Assembly (NCBI RefSeq): GCF_001265075.1 | Contig: NZ_LFKO01000002.1 | Span: 1,068,203 to 1,132,202, forward strand | Source of the DNA: Salinicoccus sp. YB14-2 | Lineage (GTDB): Bacteria > Bacillota > Bacilli > Staphylococcales > Salinicoccaceae | Direction: 5' to 3' | DNA length: 64,000 nucleotides | Part shown: positions 18,498 to 26,359 of the stretch, in pieces | Numbering within the stretch: position 1 is the first letter of the stretch | Layout of the letters: every line of letters starts with the position of its first letter | Program-made: the position numbers and the translations under genes | The notes under the pieces: model-generated | The model's database searches: none | What the model saw: only the letters and a program-made list of their open reading frames with translations | Told to the model about the DNA's origin: nothing

Positions 18498-18542
18498 ATT
18501 AGTACCTACTACTAATTTACTAATAATGACCTCAAATTGCAA
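18498..18542 (-). promoter_or_regulatory. fabI promoter with FapR operator
   Basis: On the minus strand, TTGCAA (18537-18542), 17 nt and TAAATT (18514-18519) form a promoter. TTAGTACCTACTACTAA at 18499-18515 matches the FapR consensus (TTAGTACC, three bases, TACTAA) and overlaps the -10 and start site. FapR represses lipid synthesis genes and is released by malonyl-CoA or malonyl-ACP. Confidence 0.88.
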
Positions 18543-18565
18543 CAAATAATACATTCAGTATGTCA

Positions 18566-18595
18566 TAAAAATAAAACCATCACAATCGTGATGGT
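18566..18595 (-). terminator. Terminator after mgtE
   Basis: ACCATCAC and GTGATGGT form a perfect stem with a 4-base loop, followed on the minus strand by TTTATTTTT. Confidence 0.88.
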
Positions 18596-18603
18596 AATCT
18601 CCA

Positions 18604-19980
18604 TTACGCAAGGAGCGATGCCATAAACATGTTCGCAAGCGCAAAATATATTAATAGGCTGATGATATCATTTGCGGTCGTGATGAACGGACCGCTGGCG
18701 ATTGCCGGGTCGATGCCCACCTTATCCATTAAGAGCGGTACAATCGTACCGATCAGCGTGGCCACTGTCATTGAAGCGACAAGGCTCAGGCAGACGATGA
18801 TGCCGAGGATCGGTTCCTGATACATCATCAAAATGACGACAAATATCGTGATGCCGCACGCAAGGCCAGTCAAAAAGCCTGAACCGATTTCGCGTCCGGC
18901 CAGTTTCATCTTGCTTGATTCTTTTATTTCTCCGGTGGAAATACCACGGACCGCAACGGCCAGTGACTGTGTGCCTGTGTTACCCGCCATTCCGGAAATG
19001 AGCGGTATGAAGGCGCTGAGCAGTACGACTTGTGCCAGAGTGTCTTCGAAAACTGACAGCATGGCGGCCGTGATCATTCCCATGAATGTCAAGCCGATCA
19101 GCCACGGCAGTCTTTTTTTCGCCGTTTCAAGTGCTGTGTCCGTCGTCTTCTCGGTATCACTCATACCGGCAAGTCTTGAGTAGTCTTCGCCCGCCTCTTC
19201 ATCGATGACGTCCATGATGTCATCGGCCGTGATGATACCGACGAGATGGTCCTGGTAGTCGAGTACCGGCAGCGCAAGGAAGTCGTAGTCCCGCATGATC
19301 TGTGCGACTTCTTCCTGGTCGTCGGAGACGAGGACCGATACGACACGTTCGTTCATGATGTCGCCGATGTATTCGTCATCATCCGCAATGATGAGTTCAC
19401 GGAGGGACATGATGCCGGCGAGCTTTCTTTCCTCATCGACGATGAACACATAGTAGATCGTCTCGGACGTCGGTGCGACTTCTTTCAGATGGCGCATCGC
19501 TTCCCGGACGGTCATGAGGGATGTCAGGCTGACGAATTCCGTCGTCATGATACCGCCGGCCGTATCTTCCTCGTAGTTCAGAAGGCCGCGGATTTCTTTT
19601 GCATCCTGTTTGTCCATCAGTGCTAAAAATGTCGTGACTTTCGCTTTCGGCAGCTGGTTTAAAATATCGACCGAGTTATCGTACTGCATTTTCCCGATCA
19701 TTTCTGCCGCATAGCGTGAATCCATCTGGTCGAACAATTCATCATAATCTTCTTCGTCAATTTCCAGGTTATCGAAGAATAATGATGCTTCTTCCGGCGA
19801 CAGGACATGATACAAGAGATCTTTGTCCGCTTCACTTAAGCTCACATAAAATTCACTCTGCTCATAAGTATGGAGGGCGAGGAAGTCTTCCCTGAAGCCG
19901 TCAATATCATTTTCTCTCAGCTGGGTGAGCAATGCTTCATGTTCAATTTCCACTTCAGTTCTTTCTTCTATATCCGGCAT
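18604..19980 (-). CDS. mgtE: Magnesium transporter MgtE
   Basis: A 458-aa MgtE channel: acidic N-terminal domain (to about 130), two CBS domains (about 135-255) that sense cytoplasmic Mg2+, and about five transmembrane helices, with the pore motif PLISGMAGNTGTQSL. The start at 19980 has AGGTGGTGG upstream; a GTG four codons earlier overlaps that site. It is the last gene of relQ-nadK-mgtE with a 21-nt gap. In S. aureus a RluD-type pseudouridine synthase gene lies between nadK and mgtE; it is absent here. No M-box leader is possible in so short a gap. Confidence 0.95.
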   Translation of the reverse strand: MPDIEERTEVEIEHEALLTQLRENDIDGFREDFLALHTYEQSEFYVSLSEADKDLLYHVLSPEEASLFFDNLEIDEEDYDELFDQMDSRYAAEMIGKMQYDNSVDILNQLPKAKVTTFLALMDKQDAKEIRGLLNYEEDTAGGIMTTEFVSLTSLMTVREAMRHLKEVAPTSETIYYVFIVDEERKLAGIMSLRELIIADDDEYIGDIMNERVVSVLVSDDQEEVAQIMRDYDFLALPVLDYQDHLVGIITADDIMDVIDEEAGEDYSRLAGMSDTEKTTDTALETAKKRLPWLIGLTFMGMITAAMLSVFEDTLAQVVLLSAFIPLISGMAGNTGTQSLAVAVRGISTGEIKESSKMKLAGREIGSGFLTGLACGITIFVVILMMYQEPILGIIVCLSLVASMTVATLIGTIVPLLMDKVGIDPAIASGPFITTANDIISLLIYFALANMFMASLLA

Positions 19981-20001
19981 TCTGCCCACCACCTAAATTT
20001 G

Positions 20002-20805
20002 TTAGTTTCTATCTGAAATAAAGGAATCATGGACCCTTTTCCAAAATGGAAACGGTCTGAACCTTGCGAATTTAACTTTCTCATCCGCCACTCTGAACTG
20101 GATCTGACGCACACCTTTATGTACAAGATTGATGTGGTCGACGGTCATCTTATAGATTTCGCTGTTCACCGGATTCACCTGTGTCGTATGGTGTTTCGGC
20201 AGCACAAGCGGTGAACCGACGGTTCTGAATACGCTGTTGTTGATTGACGCGATTTCCGTCAGCTGCAGCGCCTCGATGGACGGATGTATAATCGCGCCGC
20301 CGAGGGCTTTATTATAAGCGGTCGAACCGGACGGGGTCGACACACAGATGCCGTCACCGCGGAAGCGCTCGAAATGCTGGTTGCGGATATCGATATCGGA
20401 CACGAGCGTCGTGCCGTCGTCCGTTCTTAAAGTGGATTCATTCAGTGCGAGATATCTCGACTCCGCGCCGAACTTCTCGTAAGTGATGATGATTTCAAGC
20501 AGCGGATATTCAATCAGCTGGTATTCATCGTTCTGGATCGAGATGATCAGCCGCTCCACTTCGTGCGGCAGCCAGTCTGCGTAGAACCCGAGGTGCCCGG
20601 TGTGGACACCGACAAACGAGGCAGCGTCCAACAGGTGCTGGTAGCGGTGAAATGCCTGCAGCAATGTACCGTCGCCGCCGACTGAAATCACCATTTCGGG
20701 CGCAGTTTCATCGTATTCCATCTTCATCTCCGCCATATAATTCACCATGCGGTCTTTCAATGCATTCGATTTAGTGTCACCTTTCGACACAATGACAAAC
20801 TTCAT
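20002..20805 (-). CDS. nadK: NAD kinase
   Basis: A 267-aa ATP/polyphosphate NAD kinase (PpnK), which makes NADP. The GGDGT motif is at about residue 44-48 ([13 protein letters not shown]), and the second motif NESTLR, with the [14 protein letters not shown] loop, follows at normal positions. It lies 23 nt behind relQ and directly before mgtE in one operon. Confidence 0.96.
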   Translation of the reverse strand: MKFVIVSKGDTKSNALKDRMVNYMAEMKMEYDETAPEMVISVGGDGTLLQAFHRYQHLLDAASFVGVHTGHLGFYADWLPHEVERLIISIQNDEYQLIEYPLLEIIITYEKFGAESRYLALNESTLRTDDGTTLVSDIDIRNQHFERFRGDGICVSTPSGSTAYNKALGGAIIHPSIEALQLTEIASINNSVFRTVGSPLVLPKHHTTQVNPVNSEIYKMTVDHINLVHKGVRQIQFRVADEKVKFARFRPFPFWKRVHDSFISDRN

Positions 20806-20828
20806 GACATCCCACCTAATCTGCTCAT

Positions 20829-21449
20829 TTATATATTGCGTTTTTTCGAATAGTATTTCTGCGCATCCTGTATTTCTTCTCTGATCTGGGACATTTCCTC
20901 GTCCAACAGGAATGCCGCTTCTGCAGCATTCTGCAGCCTTCTTCTGATTTCCGGCGGATATTCGCCCGAATATTTATAGTTTAATGTATGTTCGATCGTC
21001 GCCCAGAAATTCATTGCGAGCGTCCGGATCTGGATTTCAGCAAGTATGCTGACCGGGCCGTCGATCGATTCCACCGGATACTCGATGATCAGGTGATACG
21101 AACGGTAGCCGCTCTCTTTCGTGTTTTCCACATAATCACGCTCTTCGACGACTTTCATATCCGAACGCTTCCGGATATGATCGCAGATCAGTTCGATATC
21201 GTCGACGAACTGGCACATGATACGTATGCCTGCGATATCGTACATTTCTTCCCGCAGCCTGTCATACGGTATGTTGCGCGTACTTGCCTTTTCAATGATG
21301 CTCTGCACCGGTTTGACACGTGTCGTGACAAATTCCACCGGCGAGTATTTACGGTTCAGCTGATAATCTTTACGGATTCCCTTAAGTTTAATCTTCAGTT
21401 CTTCGACTGATTGTTGATAGGGCGCAAGAAATTCATCCCATCCATCCAT
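20829..21449 (-). CDS. relQ: Small alarmone synthetase RelQ (GTP pyrophosphokinase)
   Basis: A 206-aa small (p)ppGpp synthetase with the RelA/SpoT synthetase domain only: no hydrolase, TGS or ACT domain. Conserved blocks include [22 protein letters not shown] and [11 protein letters not shown]. It makes pppGpp from ATP and GDP/GTP in stress. It is the first gene of relQ-nadK-mgtE and is divergent from yjbK, as in Staphylococcus. Confidence 0.95.
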   Translation of the reverse strand: MDGWDEFLAPYQQSVEELKIKLKGIRKDYQLNRKYSPVEFVTTRVKPVQSIIEKASTRNIPYDRLREEMYDIAGIRIMCQFVDDIELICDHIRKRSDMKVVEERDYVENTKESGYRSYHLIIEYPVESIDGPVSILAEIQIRTLAMNFWATIEHTLNYKYSGEYPPEIRRRLQNAAEAAFLLDEEMSQIREEIQDAQKYYSKKRNI

Positions 21450-21691
21450 CTAAACGCCTCCAGTTATATCTCTTTTAGTTCAAGTGGTGCCGTGTTCACA
21501 CCTTTATGGTTATTCCTTCATTTTTTATTATTTCCCGGGTCATTCCTGCAGCGTTCTGAATCCCCTTCAGTATAGCATTTCATGATGTTTTCTTCATGTG
21601 TTCCCCTGTAGCGGAGGTGTTTTTGCCCGCTGTTGACGCATTTTATTTTACCATAACACTGCTGCTTTGATAATCTCTTGAATCTGTTTAC

Positions 21692-21720
21692 TTTACAGTC
21701 CATTTTAAATTTTAGATAAT
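21692..21720 (+). promoter_or_regulatory. Promoter of the yjbK-yjbI-yjbH operon
   Basis: TTTACA, 17 nt, GATAAT, ending 21 nt before the yjbK ATG, with AAGGAG in between. The rest of the 292-bp gap to relQ shows nothing further I can name. Confidence 0.65.
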
Positions 21721-21741
21721 ATGTATTAAGGAGTTGAGACA

Positions 21742-22326
21742 ATGCCGGAGTTAGAAATTGAATTTAAAAATTTATTGACTGCAGATGAGCATCACACTTT
21801 ATACCACACTTTCTTCAAGACTGAGGAAAAGCAGTCCCTGCTCAACTATTACATAGATACAGAAAATCTGGATCTCAGAAAAAATACGCTGCTTCTCAGA
21901 ATCCGTGTGACAGCAGGTGAGCAGATGATGACTTTGAAAGCACCGACTGAAAAAGGGATTTTGGAATTCAATGCCGAGGTCGATTACGATTTGAGTACGG
22001 CCCGGAAAATGTCACACGATGACCTTCCTGAAATCATTACCCATGAACTGAAAACGAGAAACATCGATGTTGATGATTTAATCATATATGGCAGCCTGAC
22101 GACCGAACGTTTTGAAACGGGTTATAAAGACGGTCTGCTCGTGCTCGACCAGAGCTCTTTTCTCGGTACACAGGATTTTGAAATCGAATATGAAGTCACA
22201 GACTACGATCAGGGTGAAACGCGATTTGACAACCTGCTCGAATCATATAAAATTGAACGCCGTCCGGAAATGACGAAGAGTGAACGCTTTTATCAGGTCT
22301 TAAGGAAAGAAAAGGATGAGTCTTAA
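21742..22326 (+). CDS. yjbK: CYTH domain protein YjbK
   Basis: A 194-aa CYTH/triphosphate tunnel protein. The family motif E-x-E-x-K is EIEFK at residues 4-8, and alternating charged strands follow (e.g. LLLRIRV, MMTLKAP). Such proteins bind or hydrolyse triphosphates; the substrate here is unknown. Its stop overlaps the yjbI start (TAATG). It is the first gene of a three-gene operon divergent from relQ. Confidence 0.9.
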   Translation: MPELEIEFKNLLTADEHHTLYHTFFKTEEKQSLLNYYIDTENLDLRKNTLLLRIRVTAGEQMMTLKAPTEKGILEFNAEVDYDLSTARKMSHDDLPEIITHELKTRNIDVDDLIIYGSLTTERFETGYKDGLLVLDQSSFLGTQDFEIEYEVTDYDQGETRFDNLLESYKIERRPEMTKSERFYQVLRKEKDES

Positions 22327-22712
22327 TGGTCAAGAAGAACCCGCTGTCAAACCCATATAAAGCCATCGGTACAGAGAAATTATTTGAAATGATCGACCGT
22401 TTCTACTACTATGTTGAACGTGATGACCGGATCAACTATTTGTTTCCGGGAGATTTTAAAGAGACAGCCTTCAAACAAAAGCTGTTTCAAGTCCAGTTTC
22501 TGGGCGGACCGAACTTGTATATCCAGGAATACGGCCACCCGATGATGAAGGCGCGCCATATGCCGTTCGTCATTACGCCGTATGCGAAAGAGGCATGGCT
22601 TGAGAATATGTACCAGGCGATGCTTGATGTGGATATTCCTGAAGAGCTGCGCGACTTTTTATTTCAAAGATATACGATGACAGCGAACCATATGGTGAAT
22701 ACACCGGACTAA
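22326..22712 (+). CDS. yjbI: Truncated hemoglobin (group II) YjbI
   Basis: A 128-aa 2-on-2 globin of the trHbO group. The proximal-His region is recognisable as GHPMMKARHMPF, and the N-terminus has the usual YKAIGTEKLFEMIDRFY. Group II globins handle O2, NO or peroxide chemistry. It sits between yjbK and the Spx adaptor gene yjbH and is translationally coupled to yjbK by a start-stop overlap. Confidence 0.93.
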   Translation: MVKKNPLSNPYKAIGTEKLFEMIDRFYYYVERDDRINYLFPGDFKETAFKQKLFQVQFLGGPNLYIQEYGHPMMKARHMPFVITPYAKEAWLENMYQAMLDVDIPEELRDFLFQRYTMTANHMVNTPD

Positions 22713-22751
22713 ATTACAGTCAAGTGTGATTATGAGTAAGGAGGAGCTTCG

Positions 22752-23549
22752 ATGGACCGTATGACACAGGAATGGCCGACGGTGCAGCCGACCGATCAGA
22801 AGGTTGAGATATTCTATTTCTTCGACCCGTTTTCCGAACAGTGCCGTGAAATGGAACCGATCATCAACAAACTGATCATCGAGTACCGCGGATATGTCAC
22901 CATTCAAAAGATACTTGCCCCGTCTCTGACAGTTTTGACAAAATGTCAGGCACAGTCAACCTCAGACCATGATAATCTCGCACTTGCCTACAAAGCAGCG
23001 GAAGTACAGGGCCGTAACAAGGCACGTGCATTCATGCGATATATTTTAAACCGTATCATGCCGACAAAAAGCATCTGCACTTACGATCACATGTATAAAA
23101 GTGCAAAGCTTGCCGGTTTGGACGTACAAAGCTTTTTCGAAGAAATAAACTCCAGTACTGTTAAAAGCATGCTGAAACGGGATCTGGCGGTGTATCGTGA
23201 AATGGATATTGAGTCACTCCCGTCGATGGTGTTCTTCAGCGGCGATATACATTCTGAAGGCATCAAAGTGGAAGGTGTATACCCGTATCATATTTTCACA
23301 TATATCATCAATGAGCTGCTCGAACTTGAGATAGAGAAACGACCGCTGCCGAGCATTTATGATTACATCGAATCATTTGAAGTCGTGAGCTTCCATGAGC
23401 TGAAAACCGTCTTCGAATGGCGTACGGGCCTGCTTTTGAATGAACTGAAGAAACTGAGGCTGCAGCGTCTGATCGAGGAAGTAACGATGGATGAAGCAAC
23501 GTATTATCAAATACGCGGCGGCACCCGGGTGCTGAATAACGTGCAGTGA
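22752..23549 (+). CDS. yjbH: Spx-degradation adaptor YjbH
   Basis: A 265-aa DsbA-like thioredoxin-fold protein. FFDPFSEQC near the N-terminus and LTKCQAQSTS near residue 60 match staphylococcal YjbH closely. YjbH delivers Spx to ClpXP and so controls disulfide-stress responses; spx itself is at 32.8 kb. Only one cysteine remains at the thioredoxin active-site position, in keeping with an adaptor role. Last gene of yjbK-yjbI-yjbH, with its own SD (GGAGGAG). Confidence 0.93.
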   Translation: MDRMTQEWPTVQPTDQKVEIFYFFDPFSEQCREMEPIINKLIIEYRGYVTIQKILAPSLTVLTKCQAQSTSDHDNLALAYKAAEVQGRNKARAFMRYILNRIMPTKSICTYDHMYKSAKLAGLDVQSFFEEINSSTVKSMLKRDLAVYREMDIESLPSMVFFSGDIHSEGIKVEGVYPYHIFTYIINELLELEIEKRPLPSIYDYIESFEVVSFHELKTVFEWRTGLLLNELKKLRLQRLIEEVTMDEATYYQIRGGTRVLNNVQ

Positions 23550-23644
23550 AAGGCGTGTGCGATGGACTCGGTCGTTGGATGATGTGAGCGCACCGCCGGT
23601 CGGTTTTTATTTTTTAAAAGATTTTTAAGTACTATATAATTTTT

Positions 23645-23685
23645 AAGCCTGCTGAGTGGCGTTTTGCCGCTTGGCGGGTTTTTTT
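23645..23685 (+). terminator. Terminator after yjbH
   Basis: GCCTGC and GCGGGT arms with an inner GGC/GCC stem are followed by seven T. It lies between yjbH and the Crp/Fnr gene. Confidence 0.75.
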
Positions 23686-23737
23686 GGTCATCAGTGTTAA
23701 TATTAGGGTAAGGATTTTTTTAAAGGAGGAGAGAGGG

Positions 23738-24415
23738 TTGCTGGCAGAATATTTATCATCCATGAAGATATTTGAGGCTTTGACGGACTCGGAGATTGCG
23801 TCACTTGCCGGTATTGCGCTCCACAGGAATGTTGAGAAGAATGCGCATTTGTTTCATATGAGCGAGGAGATGACGAGCTTTTTTTTCGTGGTCAAGGGGA
23901 ATGTGAAGATTTACAGAATCGATGAGGAGGGCCGTGAGCAGATCATCAATTTTTTCGGTGAGCGGGAGATGTTTCCGCATCATGCGATTTTCAGGGCGGA
24001 TCCTTATCCTGCGAGTGCGATGACGACGGAGCAGTCTGAAATCATTGTTATCGATAAGCGTGAGTTCGAGGATCTCGTCAGGCGCCAGCCGGATATTGCG
24101 GTGAAATTGTTCAAGTACATCGGTGAGATCATCATCGACCTACAGCACAGGCTGCAGGAGAAAATATTGAAGCCGACCGATGAGCAGGTGCTTTTGCTGA
24201 TCCGCCGCCTCGCCCATGCCCACGGGCTCGTGCTTGGTGACGGGCGGCGTGAGATTACGCTGAAGCTGACGAAGCAGGAAATGGCCAGCATGATCGGGCT
24301 GACCCGCGAAACTGTGAGCCGCAATATTTCGATGTTCCGGAAAATCGGCATCATTGATATTGACGGCGCGGGGCGGATGATTGTGGATCTGGAAGAGCTG
24401 GAGACCTATTTGTGA
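23738..24415 (+). CDS. Crp/Fnr-family transcription regulator
   Basis: A 225-aa regulator with an N-terminal cyclic-nucleotide-binding-like domain (about 10-125), a long dimer helix and a C-terminal winged HTH. The recognition helix contains RETVSR; CRP proteins with R-E-x-x-x-R at this place read TGTGA half-sites. It has no cysteine, so it is not an iron-sulfur FNR. I place the start at the TTG at 23738 because AAAGGAGGAGAG lies just upstream. It faces the heme-copper operon end-on, and a perfect TGTGA-N6-TCACA site lies at that operon's promoter, so it is a candidate regulator (inference). ArcR- or DNR-like functions are both possible. Confidence 0.85.
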   Translation: MLAEYLSSMKIFEALTDSEIASLAGIALHRNVEKNAHLFHMSEEMTSFFFVVKGNVKIYRIDEEGREQIINFFGEREMFPHHAIFRADPYPASAMTTEQSEIIVIDKREFEDLVRRQPDIAVKLFKYIGEIIIDLQHRLQEKILKPTDEQVLLLIRRLAHAHGLVLGDGRREITLKLTKQEMASMIGLTRETVSRNISMFRKIGIIDIDGAGRMIVDLEELETYL

Positions 24416-24440
24416 TGGGTGAGGGTTGATGTTGGCTGCT

Positions 24441-24808
24441 CGTTAATGATGCATCCCCGGGTGCGGGATGCACCAATAGACGTTTAACGGCTCGTCCCGG
24501 GAAGCGGGATGAACCGTTAGGCGTTTATCGGACCGTCCCGGGGAGCGGGATGAGCCATTAGGCGTTTATCGGACCGTCCCGGGGAGCGGGATGAACCAAT
24601 AGACGGTTAACGGACCGTCCCGGGAAGCGGGATGAACCAATAGACGTTTAACGGACCGTCCCGGGAAGCGGGATGAACCAATAGACGGTTAACGGCTCGT
24701 CCCTCGATGCGGGATGACCCAATAGACGGTTAACGGCTCGTCCCTCGATGCGGGATGAACCGTTGGGCGTTTATCGGACCGTCCCGGGAAGCGGGATGAA
24801 CCGTTAGG
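24441..24808. repeat. 41-bp hairpin repeat array 4 (family A, 9 units)
   Basis: Nine units with CGTCCCG/CGGGATG arms. Two units instead read CGTCCCTCGATGCGGGATG. The first unit is divergent (GCATCC and GGATGC arms). The linker is CCAATAGACGGTTAACGG or CCGTTAGGCGTTTATCGG. Its right end runs directly into the IS256-like remnant. Confidence 0.94.
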
Positions 24809-24906
24809 CTATTTAATATCGCGACTGACAAACTTTTAGTTAGTGTACTTAAATAAGCATTTTTTGTTAATTGGTTCATATTTAAGTTAAAATTAATTTG
24901 AATCAT
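24730..24906 (-). pseudogene. N-terminal remnant of an IS256-family transposase
   Basis: A 58-codon minus-strand ORF with AGGAGA 7 nt upstream of the ATG. The first 34 residues begin MIQINFNLNMNQL and continue with TKSLSVAILNSL, like the N-terminus of IS256-family transposases (M-T-Q-I-N-F-T-L-N..., VKS...LVLN). After residue 34 the frame runs into the 41-bp repeat array and loses all similarity; the remaining 350 or so residues are missing. It is not expected to be functional. Confidence 0.65.
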
Positions 24907-25006
24907 TTCATATCTCTCCTAACAATGTTGGTCTGGTCACTGCATTGTACGACAGAGTATGATTTGACTCTTTTTTCTTTATTACATAATTATATGGACA
25001 TAATCC
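24809..25006 (-). mobile_element. Decayed left end of an IS256-family insertion sequence
   Basis: Upstream of the transposase remnant, the minus strand carries GTCCATATAATTATGTAA (24981-24998), which resembles the IS256 terminal repeat (GTCCGTATAATTGTGTAA). TACAATG follows about 40 nt further, as in IS256. The right part of the element is gone, replaced by the 41-bp repeat array. Confidence 0.65.
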
Positions 25007-25007
25007 T

Positions 25008-25037
25008 CCTATCGGCCAAACCACTCCTCACTTGGCC
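25008..25037. repeat. Short dispersed repeat, copy 1
   Basis: CCTATCGGCCAAACC, a variable part and CACTTGGCCG. CGGCCAA and TTGGCCG make a perfect 7-bp stem. A related copy is at 54018-54046. Confidence 0.55.
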
Positions 25038-25075
25038 GGTAGAGGCGTCACCCACCATACATTTGAACATAAAGC

Positions 25076-25114
25076 ACCCGCATATCTTCAAATAGATATG
25101 CGGGTTCAATTTTT
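25076..25114. terminator. Hairpin between array 4 and the heme-copper operon
   Basis: ACCCGCATATC and GATATGCGGGT form an 11-bp perfect stem. A T-rich run follows on the plus side; the minus side, where the operon ends, has only a weak T-run, so it may act in both directions. Confidence 0.6.
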
Positions 25115-25688
25115 ATGCTTCCGAATCATCCCCGAAGTACTGGCTCTGATCGGTGAAGAGCACTAATAAAATGTACATCACGATACATAGTACAAAGAAT
25201 GCGAATCCCCAGCCGACTGTTTGCTGGTCGATCATCAAGTAGTTGTTGCACAGTGTGCTCTCGGAAAATATATATAGATATGTCATGACCGAGAATATGA
25301 CCATCAAAATCATGAACACGACGATTTCGAATGTCTGGGACATCTTCTTCCAGCTGTCCCGTAAAGGCACGCCCGCAAGAAACGGCAGCGACACAAATTT
25401 CCAAAGCTCGACAAACCATATTTCGAGTGCTTCGTCCATCGTGCGCGGGAGCATCCAGTAGAGCAGGATGACGAGGAACAACACGACGCCGGGCAGGCCG
25501 GTTTTATTATACTTATCAAATACGCCGCCGAAATGTTTTTGGAAGAACGGTTCCATCAGGAGTCCTGAAACGAACAGCAGCAGCATCTGCATATGCATAT
25601 GGAATGCCATGACCGACTCGAGCAGATCTCTGACGGGCGGCAGGGCGAGGAATAACAATAATGCTAACCCGTACCAGAATTGTTTCAT
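25113..25688 (-). CDS. Membrane protein of the heme-copper operon (CtaG-like?)
   Basis: A 191-aa protein with about five to six hydrophobic segments and a cluster HMHMQMLLLF after the first segment. It is the last gene of the operon and overlaps the SCO gene by 4 nt, so it is probably translated with it. The arrangement suggests an assembly factor such as a short CtaG (Cu delivery to the active site), but I see no diagnostic motif; treat this name as a guess from context. Confidence 0.7.
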   Translation of the reverse strand: MKQFWYGLALLLFLALPPVRDLLESVMAFHMHMQMLLLFVSGLLMEPFFQKHFGGVFDKYNKTGLPGVVLFLVILLYWMLPRTMDEALEIWFVELWKFVSLPFLAGVPLRDSWKKMSQTFEIVVFMILMVIFSVMTYLYIFSESTLCNNYLMIDQQTVGWGFAFFVLCIVMYILLVLFTDQSQYFGDDSEA

Positions 25689-26326
25689 TGTGCTGCGACC
25701 TCCTCAACTGATTCAACTGATTCAACCGCTTCAACAATCGTCTCCGCAGCATAATCGATTTCGCGGTAATCCAGCACTTCACCGAGACGGCCGTCCGGTT
25801 CGATCAGATAAAAGGATGTATTATGCTGGAAATCTGCATCGCCTTCAGGAATGACGGTGACTTCATACATGCTCAAAATCTCTTCCAGTTCTTCGTCGTC
25901 CGGCACGCGGAGCATTCTCCAGCTCTCGCCGTCGGCATCGAAATATCCCGCATATCTATCGAGCACTTCAACGGTATCCCGCTCCGTATCGAATGACATA
26001 CTGAGAAACACCAGATCGTCGCCGTATTTCTCCATGTCGATCATGTCATATACATATTTCATATTCGATGACATTTCCGGGCACGCGGTTGCGCATGAAG
26101 TGTAAATAAAGGTCATAAGCATGTGCCTGCCTTCGAATTCATCAAAATTGTATTCGCGGCCTTTATTATCCACGACTTCGATATTCGGGAATTCCGGCGG
26201 CTGGGCTTTTAGATCCTGCAGCCTCTGGGCCTCCATCGTGAATGCGGTGAACCCGCTTGTCGAGAAAAACAGCAGGAGGCCACCCAAGACTAAGATGACT
26301 CCGCTGATTATGAGTTCTTTTTTCAT
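25685..26326 (-). CDS. SCO1/SenC-family copper chaperone
   Basis: A 213-aa thioredoxin-fold protein with an N-terminal membrane anchor (about 6-27). The copper-binding motif C-x3-C is CATAC, and the distal His is in FQHNTSFYLI. SCO proteins load copper into the CuA site of subunit II, which is intact here. The start at 26326 has GGAGG 9 nt upstream; a TTG three codons earlier abuts it. Gene four of the heme-copper operon. Confidence 0.9.
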   Translation of the reverse strand: MKKELIISGVILVLGGLLLFFSTSGFTAFTMEAQRLQDLKAQPPEFPNIEVVDNKGREYNFDEFEGRHMLMTFIYTSCATACPEMSSNMKYVYDMIDMEKYGDDLVFLSMSFDTERDTVEVLDRYAGYFDADGESWRMLRVPDDEELEEILSMYEVTVIPEGDADFQHNTSFYLIEPDGRLGEVLDYREIDYAAETIVEAVESVESVEEVAAQ

Positions 26327-26359
26327 CTCCGGCAACCTCCTTCAAAATTATTTATCAAG

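Noticed and set aside
18476-18603. M-box magnesium riboswitch near mgtE
   Set aside because: This stretch is downstream of mgtE; upstream, nadK is only 21 nt away, so no leader fits.
21518-21742. 74-aa ORF between relQ and yjbK
   Set aside because: No SD and no similarity that I can see; it is intergenic antisense to the yjbK promoter.
24898-25095. 65-aa plus-strand ORF
   Set aside because: No SD; it is antisense to the IS256-like left end.
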